Source: Marinobacter vulgaris (GTDB lineage Bacteria; Pseudomonadota; Gammaproteobacteria; Pseudomonadales; Oleiphilaceae). From it: DNA of 64,000 nucleotides. Position numbers and translations under genes: made by a program. Location: the NCBI RefSeq assembly GCF_003344045.1, contig NZ_QFWX01000001.1, positions 124,001-188,000 on the forward strand, in the 5' to 3' direction. Under the pieces are notes generated by a model. The model saw nothing but the letters and a program-made list of their open reading frames with translations, was not told the DNA's origin and made no database searches. This document shows, piece after piece, positions 17,242 to 26,273 of this stretch. Numbering within the stretch: position 1 is the stretch's first letter; each line of letters starts with the position of its first letter.

Positions 17242-17325
17242 GTACACCGTCGGGCTGTGGTGGAGTTTGCAACATGATATGCTTTGCGGCCGGTCACTGT
17301 CATTGAAGCTGAGGTGCTGCGAGGT

Positions 17326-18099
17326 ATGCTAAAAGGTAATTTTTTCCGCGGCCTGGGTTACCTTGGCGAAGGGTTCCGGCTGATTCGGCAGCCCGGGTTG
17401 AGACTGTTTGTTGTTATTCCTCTGGTTATCAATGTCCTGTTATTTGGCCTGTTGTTCTACTTTCTGGCAGAACTCTTCTCCGGGATGATCGCGACCGCCA
17501 TGGGCTGGTTGCCTGAATGGGCCTGGCTGCAAAGCCTCGACTGGCTGTTCTGGATTCTTTACGGTGCCGTGATTCTGCTGATGCTGGCCTACGGATTTGT
17601 AATCGTGGCCAACCTGATCGGCTCTCCCTTTTATGGCTATCTGTCGGAACTGACCGAAAAACACCTGACCGGTCAGGAGGTCAGCACCGATGATAGCTGG
17701 AGCCTGATTATCAAGGACATTCCCCGCGCGCTGTGGCGCGAAGTGCAGAAAATCATTTACTACCTGCCCAGAGCCATCGGTCTTTTTATCATCGGCATTA
17801 TCCCGGTGGTGAATCTGGTGGCAGCGGTGCTGTGGTTTGCTTTCAATTGCTGGATGATGGCGCTGCAGTACGTGGACTATCCGGCCGATAATCATCGGGT
17901 CAGTTTTCCCGCACTGCGCCATCTGTTGGGAGATACCCGCCTCTCGGCTCTGGGGTTCGGGCTGCCGGTAGCCCTGGCGGCCATGGTGCCGGTATTGAAC
18001 CTGGTGGTGGTGCCGGCAGCGGTTTGCGGGGCAACCGCCTACTGGGTGCGAGAGAACGGGCCGTCGAATAAAGACGTACAAACCGCTAAAGTCAGCTGA
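17326..18099 (+). CDS. cysZ: Sulfate transporter CysZ
   Basis: A 257-residue inner-membrane protein of the CysZ/EI24 family. The first residues (GYLGEGFRLIRQPGLRLFVV) match the conserved N-terminus of CysZ, followed by hydrophobic helices and the segment NLIGSPFYGYLSELTEKHL typical of the family. CysZ carries sulfate into the cytoplasm for cysteine synthesis. The frame is open from a TTG at 17284, but the ATG at 17326 aligns with the usual start. rapA follows 16 bases after the stop on the same strand, so they may be co-transcribed; no other cys genes are nearby. Confidence 0.85.
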   Translation: MLKGNFFRGLGYLGEGFRLIRQPGLRLFVVIPLVINVLLFGLLFYFLAELFSGMIATAMGWLPEWAWLQSLDWLFWILYGAVILLMLAYGFVIVANLIGSPFYGYLSELTEKHLTGQEVSTDDSWSLIIKDIPRALWREVQKIIYYLPRAIGLFIIGIIPVVNLVAAVLWFAFNCWMMALQYVDYPADNHRVSFPALRHLLGDTRLSALGFGLPVALAAMVPVLNLVVVPAAVCGATAYWVRENGPSNKDVQTAKVS

Positions 18100-18115
18100 A
18101 TCCCTCGGAGGTTTC

Positions 18116-20983
18116 TTGGATACATCGGAATTTGTAATCGGCCAGCGCTGGGTCAGTCACAGTGATACCGCGCTGGGCCTCGGTATTGTCACGGATATTT
18201 CCGGCCGCCGCGTGACGCTGGGTTTTCCGGCCGCCGATGAGGAACGCACCTACGCCATCGACAATGCCCCGCTATCGAGAATCATCTACCAGATCGGTGA
18301 GGATATCGAGACCTTTGATGGCAAGCGCTACACCGTCCGGGCGGTTGACGATATCGGCGGCGTGCTGATGTATTACGCCGATGACGGCAGCGACAATCTG
18401 GCCGAGATTTCCGAGGTGAAACTCAGCAGCCTGGTGGATTTTTCGGCGCCCCACCAGCGCCTGTTCGCAGGCCAGTTTGACCGCAATGGCGCGTTTCGTC
18501 TGCGTATGGCAACGGCACAGCATCAGGACCGGCTGCGGGCATCGTCCGCCCAGGGCCTGATCGGCGCGCGCACCCAGCACCTGCCGCACCAGATCTACAT
18601 CGCCCATGAGGTAGCGACACGGTATGCGCCGCGGGTGCTGTTGGCAGACGAAGTGGGCCTGGGCAAGACCATTGAGGCTGGCCTGATTCTCCACTATCAA
18701 CTGCACACCAGCCGTGCGCGCCGGGTGCTTGTCGTGGTGCCGGATTCGCTGGTGCACCAGTGGCTGGTGGAAATGCTGCGTCGCTTCAACCTGCGCTTCT
18801 CCATCATTGACCGCGGGCGTTATGAGGCCATGGAGGACTTTGCCGGGTTGTCGGACGAAGAAGATGAAGACCTGGCGGACGCCGATGAGAACCCCTTTGA
18901 AAGCGAGCAGCTGGCGCTGTGCAGCCTGGATTTCCTGATGTCCAGTGAGCAGGCCCAGGCGGACGCCAGGGCCGCGGGATGGGACCTGATGGTGGTGGAT
19001 GAGGCCCACCACCTGGCCTGGAGCCCGGAGGCAGCCAGCCCGGAGTACCGGCTGGTGGAGCAGCTTGCAGCAGCCAGCAATGGTTTGCTGCTGTTAACGG
19101 CAACGCCGGAGCAGGTGGGCGTCGCCAGCCACTTTGCCCGTCTGCGATTGCTGGACCCGGCGCGCTTTCATGATCTGGAGGCTTTCCGGGAAGAAGAGCA
19201 GCAGTATGAAATCATCAACCGGGTGGTGTCCCGGATTCGAGACCTGGGAATAAAGGGGATCTCCGACGAAGATCGCAAAGCCCTCAGGGATTGGCTGGGG
19301 GATGAGCTGGACGCCCTGATGGGTGCTCACGAGCCGGAACAGGCAGTGATTGACGCCCTGCTGGACCGCCACGGCACTGGCCGGGTGCTGTTTCGTAACA
19401 CCCGGGCGGCGATCAAGGGTTTTCCCGAGCGTCATCCGCTACCGACCGCCTTGCCTTGTCCTGAACTCTATCGGGAAGGCGGGATTGACCGGGGTATTGC
19501 CGGACTGACCCCGGAAACGGTGGTGGACGAGGAGCAGTGGCTGGCGGAAGACCCCCGCGTCGCCTGGCTGGAAAAGACCCTGGCTGGCCTGAAACCGGCC
19601 AAGGTGGTGGTCATCTGTGCCCACGCCGCCACCGCCATGGCCCTGGAGCACTACCTGCAGTTGCGGGCCGGTATTCGCAGTGCCGCCTTCCATGAACATC
19701 TGAGCCTGATCGAGCGGGACCGGGCGGCTGCCTACTTCTCCGACACCGAGCAGGGGGCCCAGGCACTGATCTGTTCGGAGATCGGCAGTGAAGGCCGCAA
19801 TTTCCAGTTTGCCCATCATCTGATTCTGTTTGACCTGCCTGCCAATCCGGATTTGCTGGAACAGCGGATCGGGCGGCTCGATCGCATCGGCCAGACCGAG
19901 ACCATCGACATACACATACCCTACCTGCAGGGAACCACGCAGGAAGTCCAGTACCGCTGGTTTGACGAAGGCCTCAACGCGTTCAGTGAGAGCTGTTCCG
20001 TTGGCGTTGCTGTTCATGACCTTGTTGCCGGGCAGTGGCAGGCTGCCATTGACGGTCAGATCGATCAGCTGCCGGCGCTGCTGGAGGCGTCTAAAAGCGA
20101 GGCTGAACGCCTGCGCATTCTGCTGCGCAACGGTCGCGACGCCCTGATCGAGCTCAATTCCTGCCGGCCGGAGGTTGCCCACGCCCTGATCAGCCAGATC
20201 GAGACGGAGGAAGAATCGGCGCAGGTCCGGGACTACATGATGGATGCCTGCGACATCCTGGGTGTGGATGTGGAAGACCACTCCGAACATGCGGATGTGT
20301 TACGTCCGGGGGAGCAGTACCAGGCGGGACATGTGACGGAAATGCCGGAAGACGGCCTGACCGTCACCTGGAGCCGGCAACAGGCGCTAGAGCGCGAAGA
20401 CATGGCGTTCATGAGCTGGGAGCATCCGCTGGTAACAGGGGTCATGGAGTCCGTCACCAGTTCCGGGCTCGGCAAGGCGGCTCTGGCCAGTATGACGGTC
20501 AAGGCCCTGCCACCGGGAACCCTGTTACTGGAGGCCCTGTTCACCGTGCACTGTCCGGCCCCGGAGTCGCTGCAGTTATCCCGCTATCTGCCGGTTTCGC
20601 CGCTGCGCCTGCTGGTGGATGTCAACGGTCGGAACCTGTCGGCAACACTGCCCCACGACCGGCTCAATGACATGTGCTCCAACATTCGCCGGCGCACCGC
20701 CCAGGCCATCGTGCCCCAGATTCGCCCCCAGGTGGAAACCATGGTTGATCATGCGGAAAACCTGGCGGAACCCCACCTGGAGCCCCTGAGAAAGTCGGCA
20801 CTGGCCCAGGTGAGGGAGGTGTTTGGTCCGGAAATACGCCGCCTGGAGGCGATGAAAAAGGTGAATTCCGCCATCCGTGACGACGAGATCGGCTTCTTCA
20901 GGGAGCAGCTGGCGGCGGCGGAAACGGCATTGAGTCGGGCGAGCCTCTCGCTGGAGGGTATCCGTGTCATTGTAACTGCCTGA
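18116..20983 (+). CDS. rapA: RNA polymerase-associated ATPase RapA
   Basis: A 955-residue Swi2/Snf2-type ATPase, close to the 968 residues of E. coli RapA (HepA). Tandem Tudor-like N-terminal domains (residues 1-110) precede the motor: motif I LLADEVGLGKTIEAGLIL near residue 180, motif II VVDEAHHLAW near 295, and the C-terminal helicase lobe with SEIGSEGRNFQFAHHLILFD and RIGRLDRIGQ. RapA recycles RNA polymerase stuck after termination. It starts with TTG at 18116, supported by GGAGG five bases ahead. The minus-strand frames lying within it are shadows. Confidence 0.95.
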   Translation: MDTSEFVIGQRWVSHSDTALGLGIVTDISGRRVTLGFPAADEERTYAIDNAPLSRIIYQIGEDIETFDGKRYTVRAVDDIGGVLMYYADDGSDNLAEISEVKLSSLVDFSAPHQRLFAGQFDRNGAFRLRMATAQHQDRLRASSAQGLIGARTQHLPHQIYIAHEVATRYAPRVLLADEVGLGKTIEAGLILHYQLHTSRARRVLVVVPDSLVHQWLVEMLRRFNLRFSIIDRGRYEAMEDFAGLSDEEDEDLADADENPFESEQLALCSLDFLMSSEQAQADARAAGWDLMVVDEAHHLAWSPEAASPEYRLVEQLAAASNGLLLLTATPEQVGVASHFARLRLLDPARFHDLEAFREEEQQYEIINRVVSRIRDLGIKGISDEDRKALRDWLGDELDALMGAHEPEQAVIDALLDRHGTGRVLFRNTRAAIKGFPERHPLPTALPCPELYREGGIDRGIAGLTPETVVDEEQWLAEDPRVAWLEKTLAGLKPAKVVVICAHAATAMALEHYLQLRAGIRSAAFHEHLSLIERDRAAAYFSDTEQGAQALICSEIGSEGRNFQFAHHLILFDLPANPDLLEQRIGRLDRIGQTETIDIHIPYLQGTTQEVQYRWFDEGLNAFSESCSVGVAVHDLVAGQWQAAIDGQIDQLPALLEASKSEAERLRILLRNGRDALIELNSCRPEVAHALISQIETEEESAQVRDYMMDACDILGVDVEDHSEHADVLRPGEQYQAGHVTEMPEDGLTVTWSRQQALEREDMAFMSWEHPLVTGVMESVTSSGLGKAALASMTVKALPPGTLLLEALFTVHCPAPESLQLSRYLPVSPLRLLVDVNGRNLSATLPHDRLNDMCSNIRRRTAQAIVPQIRPQVETMVDHAENLAEPHLEPLRKSALAQVREVFGPEIRRLEAMKKVNSAIRDDEIGFFREQLAAAETALSRASLSLEGIRVIVTA

Positions 20984-21083
20984 TGGTGAACCAGTTGCTG
21001 GCCAGAATCCCTTCGATCAGGTAGGTTGGACGTATCGAAATCCAGATTTTTACATTCAAAACCACGGACGACAGAGAGTATCC

Positions 21084-23534
21084 ATGATGACTTTCATACT
21101 GTTTCTTGTTGCTGTTGCCGGGCTCCTTGCTGTGATGCGCAGGGAATCCGGAGCCAAGCCCGCGATCGGGGTCATGGTTGTAACAGGCCTGCTTTCGCTG
21201 TTCTTCGCGTCAGGTGTGCTGGCGCTGATCCTGTTTATCGGTGCCGCCATTACAGCGGCAGCCGGCCTGCCCGGATTCCGCCAGAGCTGGCTGACCCCAA
21301 GGGTGTTCGCCATGTTCAAGAAGGTGGCCCCGAAGGTTTCGGATACCGAAAAGGTGGCCCTTGAGGCAGGCACCGTCAGTTGGGATGGTGAACTGTTCAC
21401 CGGTCGCCCCGACTGGCATAACCTGCTGATCAACCGCAACATCGGCCTGTCTGAAAAAGAGCAGTCGTTTGTGGACAACCAGTGCACCCAGGCGATTGCC
21501 ATGTGCAACGCCTGGGATCTGGCGGTTGAACGTGCGGATCTGCCGGAGGAGCTGTGGGACTTCCTCAAGAAGGAAGGATTCTTCGGGATGATCATTCCCG
21601 AGGAATACGGCGGCCTGCATTTCTCCGCCAAGGCCCAGACGGCGGTATTGCAGAAGCTGGCGGGCAACGAAATGCTGATGGTCACCGTCGGTGTGCCCAA
21701 CTCTCTCGGTCCTGGCGAGTTACTGGTCAAATACGGCACTGACGAGCAGAAGAACCATTACCTGCCGCGCCTGGCCGATGGCCGCGAAATTCCCTGTTTC
21801 GGCCTCACCGGCCCCCGCGCTGGTTCCGACGCCACCTCACTGCCGGATACCGGTATCGTCTGCAAGGGCGAGTTCGAGGGCAAGGAAGTGTTGGGGCTGC
21901 GCCTTAACTTCGAGAAGCGCTGGATCACCCTGGCGCCGGTCGCCACCGTGGTGGGCCTGGCCTTCCGCATGTTCGACCCGGATGGCCTGCTGGGCGACAC
22001 CAAGGATTACGGCGTTACCTGTGCACTGATTCCCCGCAACACCAAGGGCATGGAAATCGGCCGTCGTCACTGCCCCATTGGCACACCGTTCATGAACGGC
22101 CCCATCAAGGGCAACGATGTGTTCATTCCGCTGGACTACATCATCGGTGGCCAGGAAATGGCCGGGCAGGGCTGGCGCATGCTGGTTGAATGCCTCTCCG
22201 TCGGGCGCTGCATCACATTGCCGTCCGGGGCTGCCGGCGCTGCGGCCTACTCCGTCGGCACCGCCGGCGGCTTTACCCGCATACGCCGTCAGTTCAACAC
22301 CCCGGTGGCGGATATGGAAGGCGTGCAGGAGCCATTGGCCCGTATTGCCGCTCAGACCTATATTGCCCAGTCTGCGGTGAACCAGACCGCCAACATGATC
22401 GACAAGGGCGAGAAGCCGGCTGTCCCCTCCGCCATCCTGAAATATCACCTGACCGAAATGCAGCGCGCGGTCCTCACCGACGCCATGGACGTACACGGTG
22501 GTAAAACCGTTACCCTCGGGCCCCGTAACTACCTGGGTATCGGCTTCAGCGGCGCGGCGGTGTCCATCACCGTGGAGGGCGCCAACATCATGACCCGCAG
22601 CCTGATGATCTTCGGTCAGGGTGCGATCCGCTGTCATCCCTACGTGCTCAGGGAACTGGCGGCGAAAGACAAGGATGACATCGACGCTTTCGATGATGCC
22701 TTCTTCAGCCACGCCGGCCTGATCTTCGGCAACGCTGCCCGTGCCTTCACCCAGGCGCTGGGTATCGGTAAGGCCGATGTGCCGTTTGACCATGCTGCCC
22801 GTAAGTACGCGCAGGGCGTGGCCCGCTTCAGCGCCGCCTTCGGTCTGTGCGCAGACGCCGCCATGACCACGCTGGGCTCCGAGCTGAAAATGCGCGAGCT
22901 GATCTCCGCCCGTCTCGGTGACGTTCTGGCGAATCTCTACCTGGCTTCCATGGTGCTCAAGAACTGGCACGAAACCCAGCCGGTGGACGGCGAACGGGAC
23001 CTGATGGAATACAGCATGGCGCTGTTGCTGTATCGCGCGGAAAATGCCATGGATGAATTCCTCCAGAATCTGCCCAACCGTCCGGTAGCCCTGGCGCTGC
23101 GGGCCATTACCATGCCGCTGGGCCGTCGCTGGGACAAACCCCACGACGACCTGTCCCGCAAACTGGCCCGCGCTATCTCGACTGATAGCCCGGTACGGGA
23201 AAAATTGCTGACACCGGTTTGGACCACCAACGGCGAGGGCACGGTGGAGAATCCGATAGCCCGTTACAACGGCCTGTTGAAAGACTACGACAAGGCCGAG
23301 CAGCTATACCGCAAGGCAACCAAAGCTTACGCCAAAGGCCAACTGCCGATGCAGGCCCTGCATCCTGAGGAGCGCTTTGAGGCTGCTCTGAAGGCGGACA
23401 TCTTTACCAAGGAAGAGGCCGACTTCATGCGCCAGTATGAATCCACCGTGCTGGAAATGCTGACCGTCGATGACTTCCCGTTTGACGAGTTTGCCCGCAA
23501 CAAGGACACGCTGATCGACCACACCCCGACCTGA
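21084..23534 (+). CDS. fadE: Acyl-CoA dehydrogenase FadE
   Basis: An 816-residue dehydrogenase, matching the unusual size of E. coli FadE (814). The N-terminus has two membrane helices (residues 1-60), the dehydrogenase core includes FGLTGPRAGSDATSLPDTG and the FAD/substrate region GPRNYLGIGFSGAAVSITVE, and a long C-terminal domain ends the protein. FadE carries out the first oxidation step of fatty-acid beta-oxidation, passing electrons to ETF. It is a single gene, with the GMC oxidoreductase converging on it. No clear FadR or PsrA site is seen in the 100 bases upstream. Confidence 0.93.
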   Translation: MMTFILFLVAVAGLLAVMRRESGAKPAIGVMVVTGLLSLFFASGVLALILFIGAAITAAAGLPGFRQSWLTPRVFAMFKKVAPKVSDTEKVALEAGTVSWDGELFTGRPDWHNLLINRNIGLSEKEQSFVDNQCTQAIAMCNAWDLAVERADLPEELWDFLKKEGFFGMIIPEEYGGLHFSAKAQTAVLQKLAGNEMLMVTVGVPNSLGPGELLVKYGTDEQKNHYLPRLADGREIPCFGLTGPRAGSDATSLPDTGIVCKGEFEGKEVLGLRLNFEKRWITLAPVATVVGLAFRMFDPDGLLGDTKDYGVTCALIPRNTKGMEIGRRHCPIGTPFMNGPIKGNDVFIPLDYIIGGQEMAGQGWRMLVECLSVGRCITLPSGAAGAAAYSVGTAGGFTRIRRQFNTPVADMEGVQEPLARIAAQTYIAQSAVNQTANMIDKGEKPAVPSAILKYHLTEMQRAVLTDAMDVHGGKTVTLGPRNYLGIGFSGAAVSITVEGANIMTRSLMIFGQGAIRCHPYVLRELAAKDKDDIDAFDDAFFSHAGLIFGNAARAFTQALGIGKADVPFDHAARKYAQGVARFSAAFGLCADAAMTTLGSELKMRELISARLGDVLANLYLASMVLKNWHETQPVDGERDLMEYSMALLLYRAENAMDEFLQNLPNRPVALALRAITMPLGRRWDKPHDDLSRKLARAISTDSPVREKLLTPVWTTNGEGTVENPIARYNGLLKDYDKAEQLYRKATKAYAKGQLPMQALHPEERFEAALKADIFTKEEADFMRQYESTVLEMLTVDDFPFDEFARNKDTLIDHTPT

Positions 23535-23541
23535 TCGGGGT
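23523..23541. terminator. Hairpin between converging fadE and GMC genes
   Basis: ACCCCGA and TCGGGGT form a 7-bp stem around a five-base loop that includes the fadE stop codon. There is little T-tract on either side, so it is only a possible bidirectional terminator. Confidence 0.3.
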
Positions 23542-25211
23542 TAATCGCCGCCCAGGATCCAGCGGGCGGCTTTTTCCGCAATCATCAGGGTGGGGGAGTT
23601 GGTGTTGCCACTGGTAATGGTGGGCATCACGCTGGCATCAACGACCCGCAGGCCGGCCACCCCCCGCACTCGCAGGTGAGGGTCCACCACGGCGAGCTCA
23701 TCGTCGGCGGCTCCCATCCGGGTGGTACCCACAGGATGGAAGATGGTGGTGCCGATGTCGCCGGCCAGCCTGGTGAGATCGTCGTCAGTCTGGTACTCCA
23801 GGCCGGGCTTGAATTCTTCCGGCTGGTACTGCATGAAGGCGGGCTGTTCGGCGATGCGCCGCGTCACCCGCAGTGAGTCCGCGGCCACTTTCCGGTCTTC
23901 CGGTGTGCTCAGGTAATTGGGGGCAATGGCTGGTGGCTGTTTGGGATCGTTGCTGCGGATACGCACGCTACCACGGCTGGTCGGGTTCAGGTTGCAGACG
24001 CTGGCGGTGATGGCCGGAAAGTCATGCAGCGGCTGTCCGAAGGCGTCCAGGCTCAGGGGCTGGACGTGGTATTCAATATTGGCGTAGTCGTACTCCATGG
24101 AGCTGCGGGTGAACAGACACAGCTGTGACGGCGCCATGCTCATGGGTCCGGAACGGGTCAGCAGATATTCCAGCCCGATGCGGGCCTTGCCGGCCAGTGA
24201 ATTGACCATGGTGTTCAGGGTGGTGACCCCCTTTACCTTGTAAACGGAACGGATCTGCAGGTGGTCCTGCAGGTTCTCGCCAACGCCGGGGAGGTCTTTG
24301 ACGACATCAATACCATGTTCTGTCAGAAGATCGGCCGGGCCGATGCCGGAAAGTTGCAGCAGTTGCGGTGAGCCGATGGCACCGGCGCAGAGGATAACCT
24401 CCCGTTCCGCCCGGGCAACGACTTTGCCGTCACCCGGGCGTTCAGCGCGCACCCCCGTGCAGCGTGGCCCGGAATCACTGGCTTCGGTTTCCAGGCCAAG
24501 TACGTGGGTGGAGTGCCAGAGTGTCAGGTTGGGGCGTTTCTCGACGCCCCGGAGGAAGGCCTTGCGGGTGTTCCAGCGCCAGCCCGAGCGCTGGTTTACT
24601 TCAAAATAGTCCACACCCTCATTGTCACCGCGGTTGAAATCCCGGGTCCGGGGAATGCCGGCCTCGACGCAGGCCGTGGCAAAGTCTTCCAGCACTTTCC
24701 ATTTCAGGCGCTGGTGTTCCACCCGCCACTCGCCGCCATGGCCGTGGTACTTGTCGTGCTCGGTATCGGCGTCGCCGCCGTCATCCAGGCGGTAGTGGTC
24801 CTCGTGGCGCATGAAGTCGGGCAGGCAGTTGCCCCAGCTCCATGCGGCGTCGCCGGTGATCTCCGCCCACTGGTTGTAATCCCGGGCCTGGCCGCGAATG
24901 TAGAGCATCCCGTTGATGCTGGAGCAGCCGCCCAGGGTTTTACCCCGGGGATAGATCAGCGAGCGCCCGTTAAGACCGGGGTCCGGTTCGGTGCGGAAGC
25001 ACCAGTCGGTGCGAGGGTTATCGATGCAGTACAGGTAACCTACCGGAATGTGGATCCAGTGGTAGTTGTCCCGACCGCCCGCTTCGATCAGCAGGACCCG
25101 GTTGGCCGGGTCGGCGCTCAGGCGGTTGGCAAGCAGGCAGCCAGCGGTGCCGGCGCCTATTACGATGTAGTCGAATTCTTTCTGCATCTGTGCTTTCTTG
25201 TTGTTGGGCAT
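23541..25211 (-). CDS. GMC-family alcohol/choline dehydrogenase-like oxidoreductase
   Basis: A 556-residue flavoenzyme. The FAD motif GAGTAGCLLANRLS is near residue 19, GMC signature 1 is PRGKTLGGCSSINGMLYIRG near residue 90, and the C-terminal signature with the catalytic His is FHPVGTTRMGAADD followed by SGNTNSPTLMIAEKAARW. Members include AlkJ (oxidation of alkane-derived alcohols), BetA and polyethylene-glycol dehydrogenases. With FadE next door and the rubredoxin pair in the window, a role in aliphatic alcohol oxidation is plausible but not proven. GGAGA precedes the ATG at 25211; an internal ATG at 25187 is the alternative. Confidence 0.85.
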   Translation of the reverse strand: MPNNKKAQMQKEFDYIVIGAGTAGCLLANRLSADPANRVLLIEAGGRDNYHWIHIPVGYLYCIDNPRTDWCFRTEPDPGLNGRSLIYPRGKTLGGCSSINGMLYIRGQARDYNQWAEITGDAAWSWGNCLPDFMRHEDHYRLDDGGDADTEHDKYHGHGGEWRVEHQRLKWKVLEDFATACVEAGIPRTRDFNRGDNEGVDYFEVNQRSGWRWNTRKAFLRGVEKRPNLTLWHSTHVLGLETEASDSGPRCTGVRAERPGDGKVVARAEREVILCAGAIGSPQLLQLSGIGPADLLTEHGIDVVKDLPGVGENLQDHLQIRSVYKVKGVTTLNTMVNSLAGKARIGLEYLLTRSGPMSMAPSQLCLFTRSSMEYDYANIEYHVQPLSLDAFGQPLHDFPAITASVCNLNPTSRGSVRIRSNDPKQPPAIAPNYLSTPEDRKVAADSLRVTRRIAEQPAFMQYQPEEFKPGLEYQTDDDLTRLAGDIGTTIFHPVGTTRMGAADDELAVVDPHLRVRGVAGLRVVDASVMPTITSGNTNSPTLMIAEKAARWILGGD

Positions 25212-25232
25212 AATGGTGGTTTCTCCGCATTT

Positions 25233-25282
25233 CGTTCAGCCTAGGGCGAGTTCGGAGGCGAAGCAACCGGGAAGGCTGAACG
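25233..25282 (+). promoter_or_regulatory. Strong stem-loop in the crcB leader / divergent region
   Basis: CGTTCAGCCT (25233-25242) and AGGCTGAACG (25273-25282) are a perfect 10-bp inverted repeat with a 30-base G-rich loop, placed between the divergent GMC gene and crcB. If transcribed it would form a stable hairpin ending 24 bases before the crcB start. It does not match the fluoride riboswitch consensus. Function unknown. Confidence 0.4.
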
Positions 25283-25306
25283 CTAAATACGAGGTGATGC
25301 ATAAGA

Positions 25307-25687
25307 ATGTGGTTATCAATCCTGGCCGTAAGCGCCGGAGCCGTCATAGGCGCTAACCTGAGATGGGCCCTGGGCCTCTGGCTCAACAGCAGTTACCACG
25401 CCATCCCCTACGGAACCCTGGCAGCCAACCTGTCCGGCGGCTGGCTGGTGGGCCTGCTGATCGGCTACTTTGTCCATGGCAGCTCCCTGGCCCCCGAGTG
25501 GCGCCTGTTCGCCATTACCGGCCTTTGTGGTGCCCTTACCACCTTCTCCACCTTCTCCCTCGAGATGCTTTCAGCGATCCAGGAAGGCAAGTGGAGCATG
25601 GCCCTGGCCGGAATAATGGCCCATGTCATCGGCTCTATCCTTATGACGGCGCTGGGAATTTACACCTTTGGCCTGGTCCGCGGATGA
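25307..25687 (+). CDS. crcB: Fluoride channel CrcB/FluC
   Basis: A 126-residue protein with four hydrophobic helices. Family motifs are present: GANLRWALG at residues 14-22, YGTLAANLSGGWLVGLLIGY around 38-57, and the polar track TGLCGALTTFSTFSLE around 77-92 that lines the fluoride pathway. It works as an antiparallel dimer exporting fluoride. GAGGTG precedes the ATG by about ten bases. No fluoride riboswitch is recognised upstream. Confidence 0.92.
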   Translation: MWLSILAVSAGAVIGANLRWALGLWLNSSYHAIPYGTLAANLSGGWLVGLLIGYFVHGSSLAPEWRLFAITGLCGALTTFSTFSLEMLSAIQEGKWSMALAGIMAHVIGSILMTALGIYTFGLVRG

Positions 25688-25724
25688 TGGGTATCACTAC
25701 GTATGCAAAATATTCAAAATAGGC

Positions 25725-25753
25725 TTGGCAATCCAGGTAACAAAGAGTAAAGT
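25725..25753 (+). promoter_or_regulatory. Possible sigma-70 promoter for the cold-shock gene
   Basis: TTGGCA and TAAAGT are spaced by 17 bases about 175-200 bases before the start codon. This would give a 5' untranslated leader of roughly 165 bases, as is common for temperature-responsive csp messages. The -10 match is weak. Confidence 0.3.
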
Positions 25754-25926
25754 TATTTTCGTAGGAAAGATTCAGCAAAGCTTTCATGAATAAGACGTAC
25801 TCCGCAGTTAGTAGTGACCGTCCTGTTTTTGATTCCGCGAGTTCTGTATTTCCGTAAACGCTGATCGGGCATCATGATGATGGCCTGGCGGCAAGATAAA
25901 ATGATTGATTTCAGGAATGTTTAAGT

Positions 25927-26133
25927 ATGTCTACTACTACCGGCACTGTTAAGTTCTTCAACGAAGCTAAAGGCTTTGGCTTTATCACTCGTGAAGGCGG
26001 CCCGGACGTATTCGTTCACTACAGCGCAATTCAGGGCAGCGGTTTCAAGACCCTGGCAGAAGGCCAGCAAGTCGAGTTCACCGTTACCCAGGGCCAGAAA
26101 GGTCCTCAGGCGGAAAACGTAACTCCTATCTAA
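25927..26133 (+). CDS. Cold-shock domain protein (CspA family)
   Basis: A 68-residue single cold-shock domain. RNP1 is KGFGFI (residues 15-20) and RNP2 is VFVHYSAI (residues 28-35), the aromatic residues that bind single-stranded RNA and DNA. Family proteins act as RNA chaperones and antiterminators. The gene stands alone with a 239-base upstream region, a possible long leader and its own terminator, typical of csp genes. Whether it is cold-induced or constitutive cannot be told. Confidence 0.95.
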   Translation: MSTTTGTVKFFNEAKGFGFITREGGPDVFVHYSAIQGSGFKTLAEGQQVEFTVTQGQKGPQAENVTPI

Positions 26134-26153
26134 GGGATAGTTGTTAGCGCCAG

Positions 26154-26179
26154 AAAGGCAGCTTCGGCTGCCTTTTTTT
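26154..26179 (+). terminator. Terminator of the cold-shock gene
   Basis: GGCAGC-TTCG-GCTGCC hairpin with a stable tetraloop, preceded by AAA and followed by seven T: a classic Rho-independent terminator 20 bases after the stop codon. Confidence 0.9.
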
Positions 26180-26273
26180 GTGCGTGTGTGTTTTGTGATT
26201 TCTTCCCGGATATGACATCTTTTATACCCTGCCGTTTGTGTGTGTCGAGCCGTTATATTGCCCAGGGCCCCTT

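Noticed and set aside
19439-20290. Long minus-strand open frame (283 codons) inside rapA
   Set aside because: Shadow of the RapA frame; residue composition is rich in His, Gln and Gly as expected for an antisense frame.
21837-23144. Long minus-strand open frame (435 codons) inside fadE
   Set aside because: It lies opposite a clear FadE coding sequence, has no family match, and is explained by high G+C codon bias of the plus strand.
25212-25306. Fluoride riboswitch before crcB
   Set aside because: The region forms a strong hairpin but lacks the conserved parts of the crcB motif (for example the GAUG...GCC and CUGAUG...CCUAC segments).
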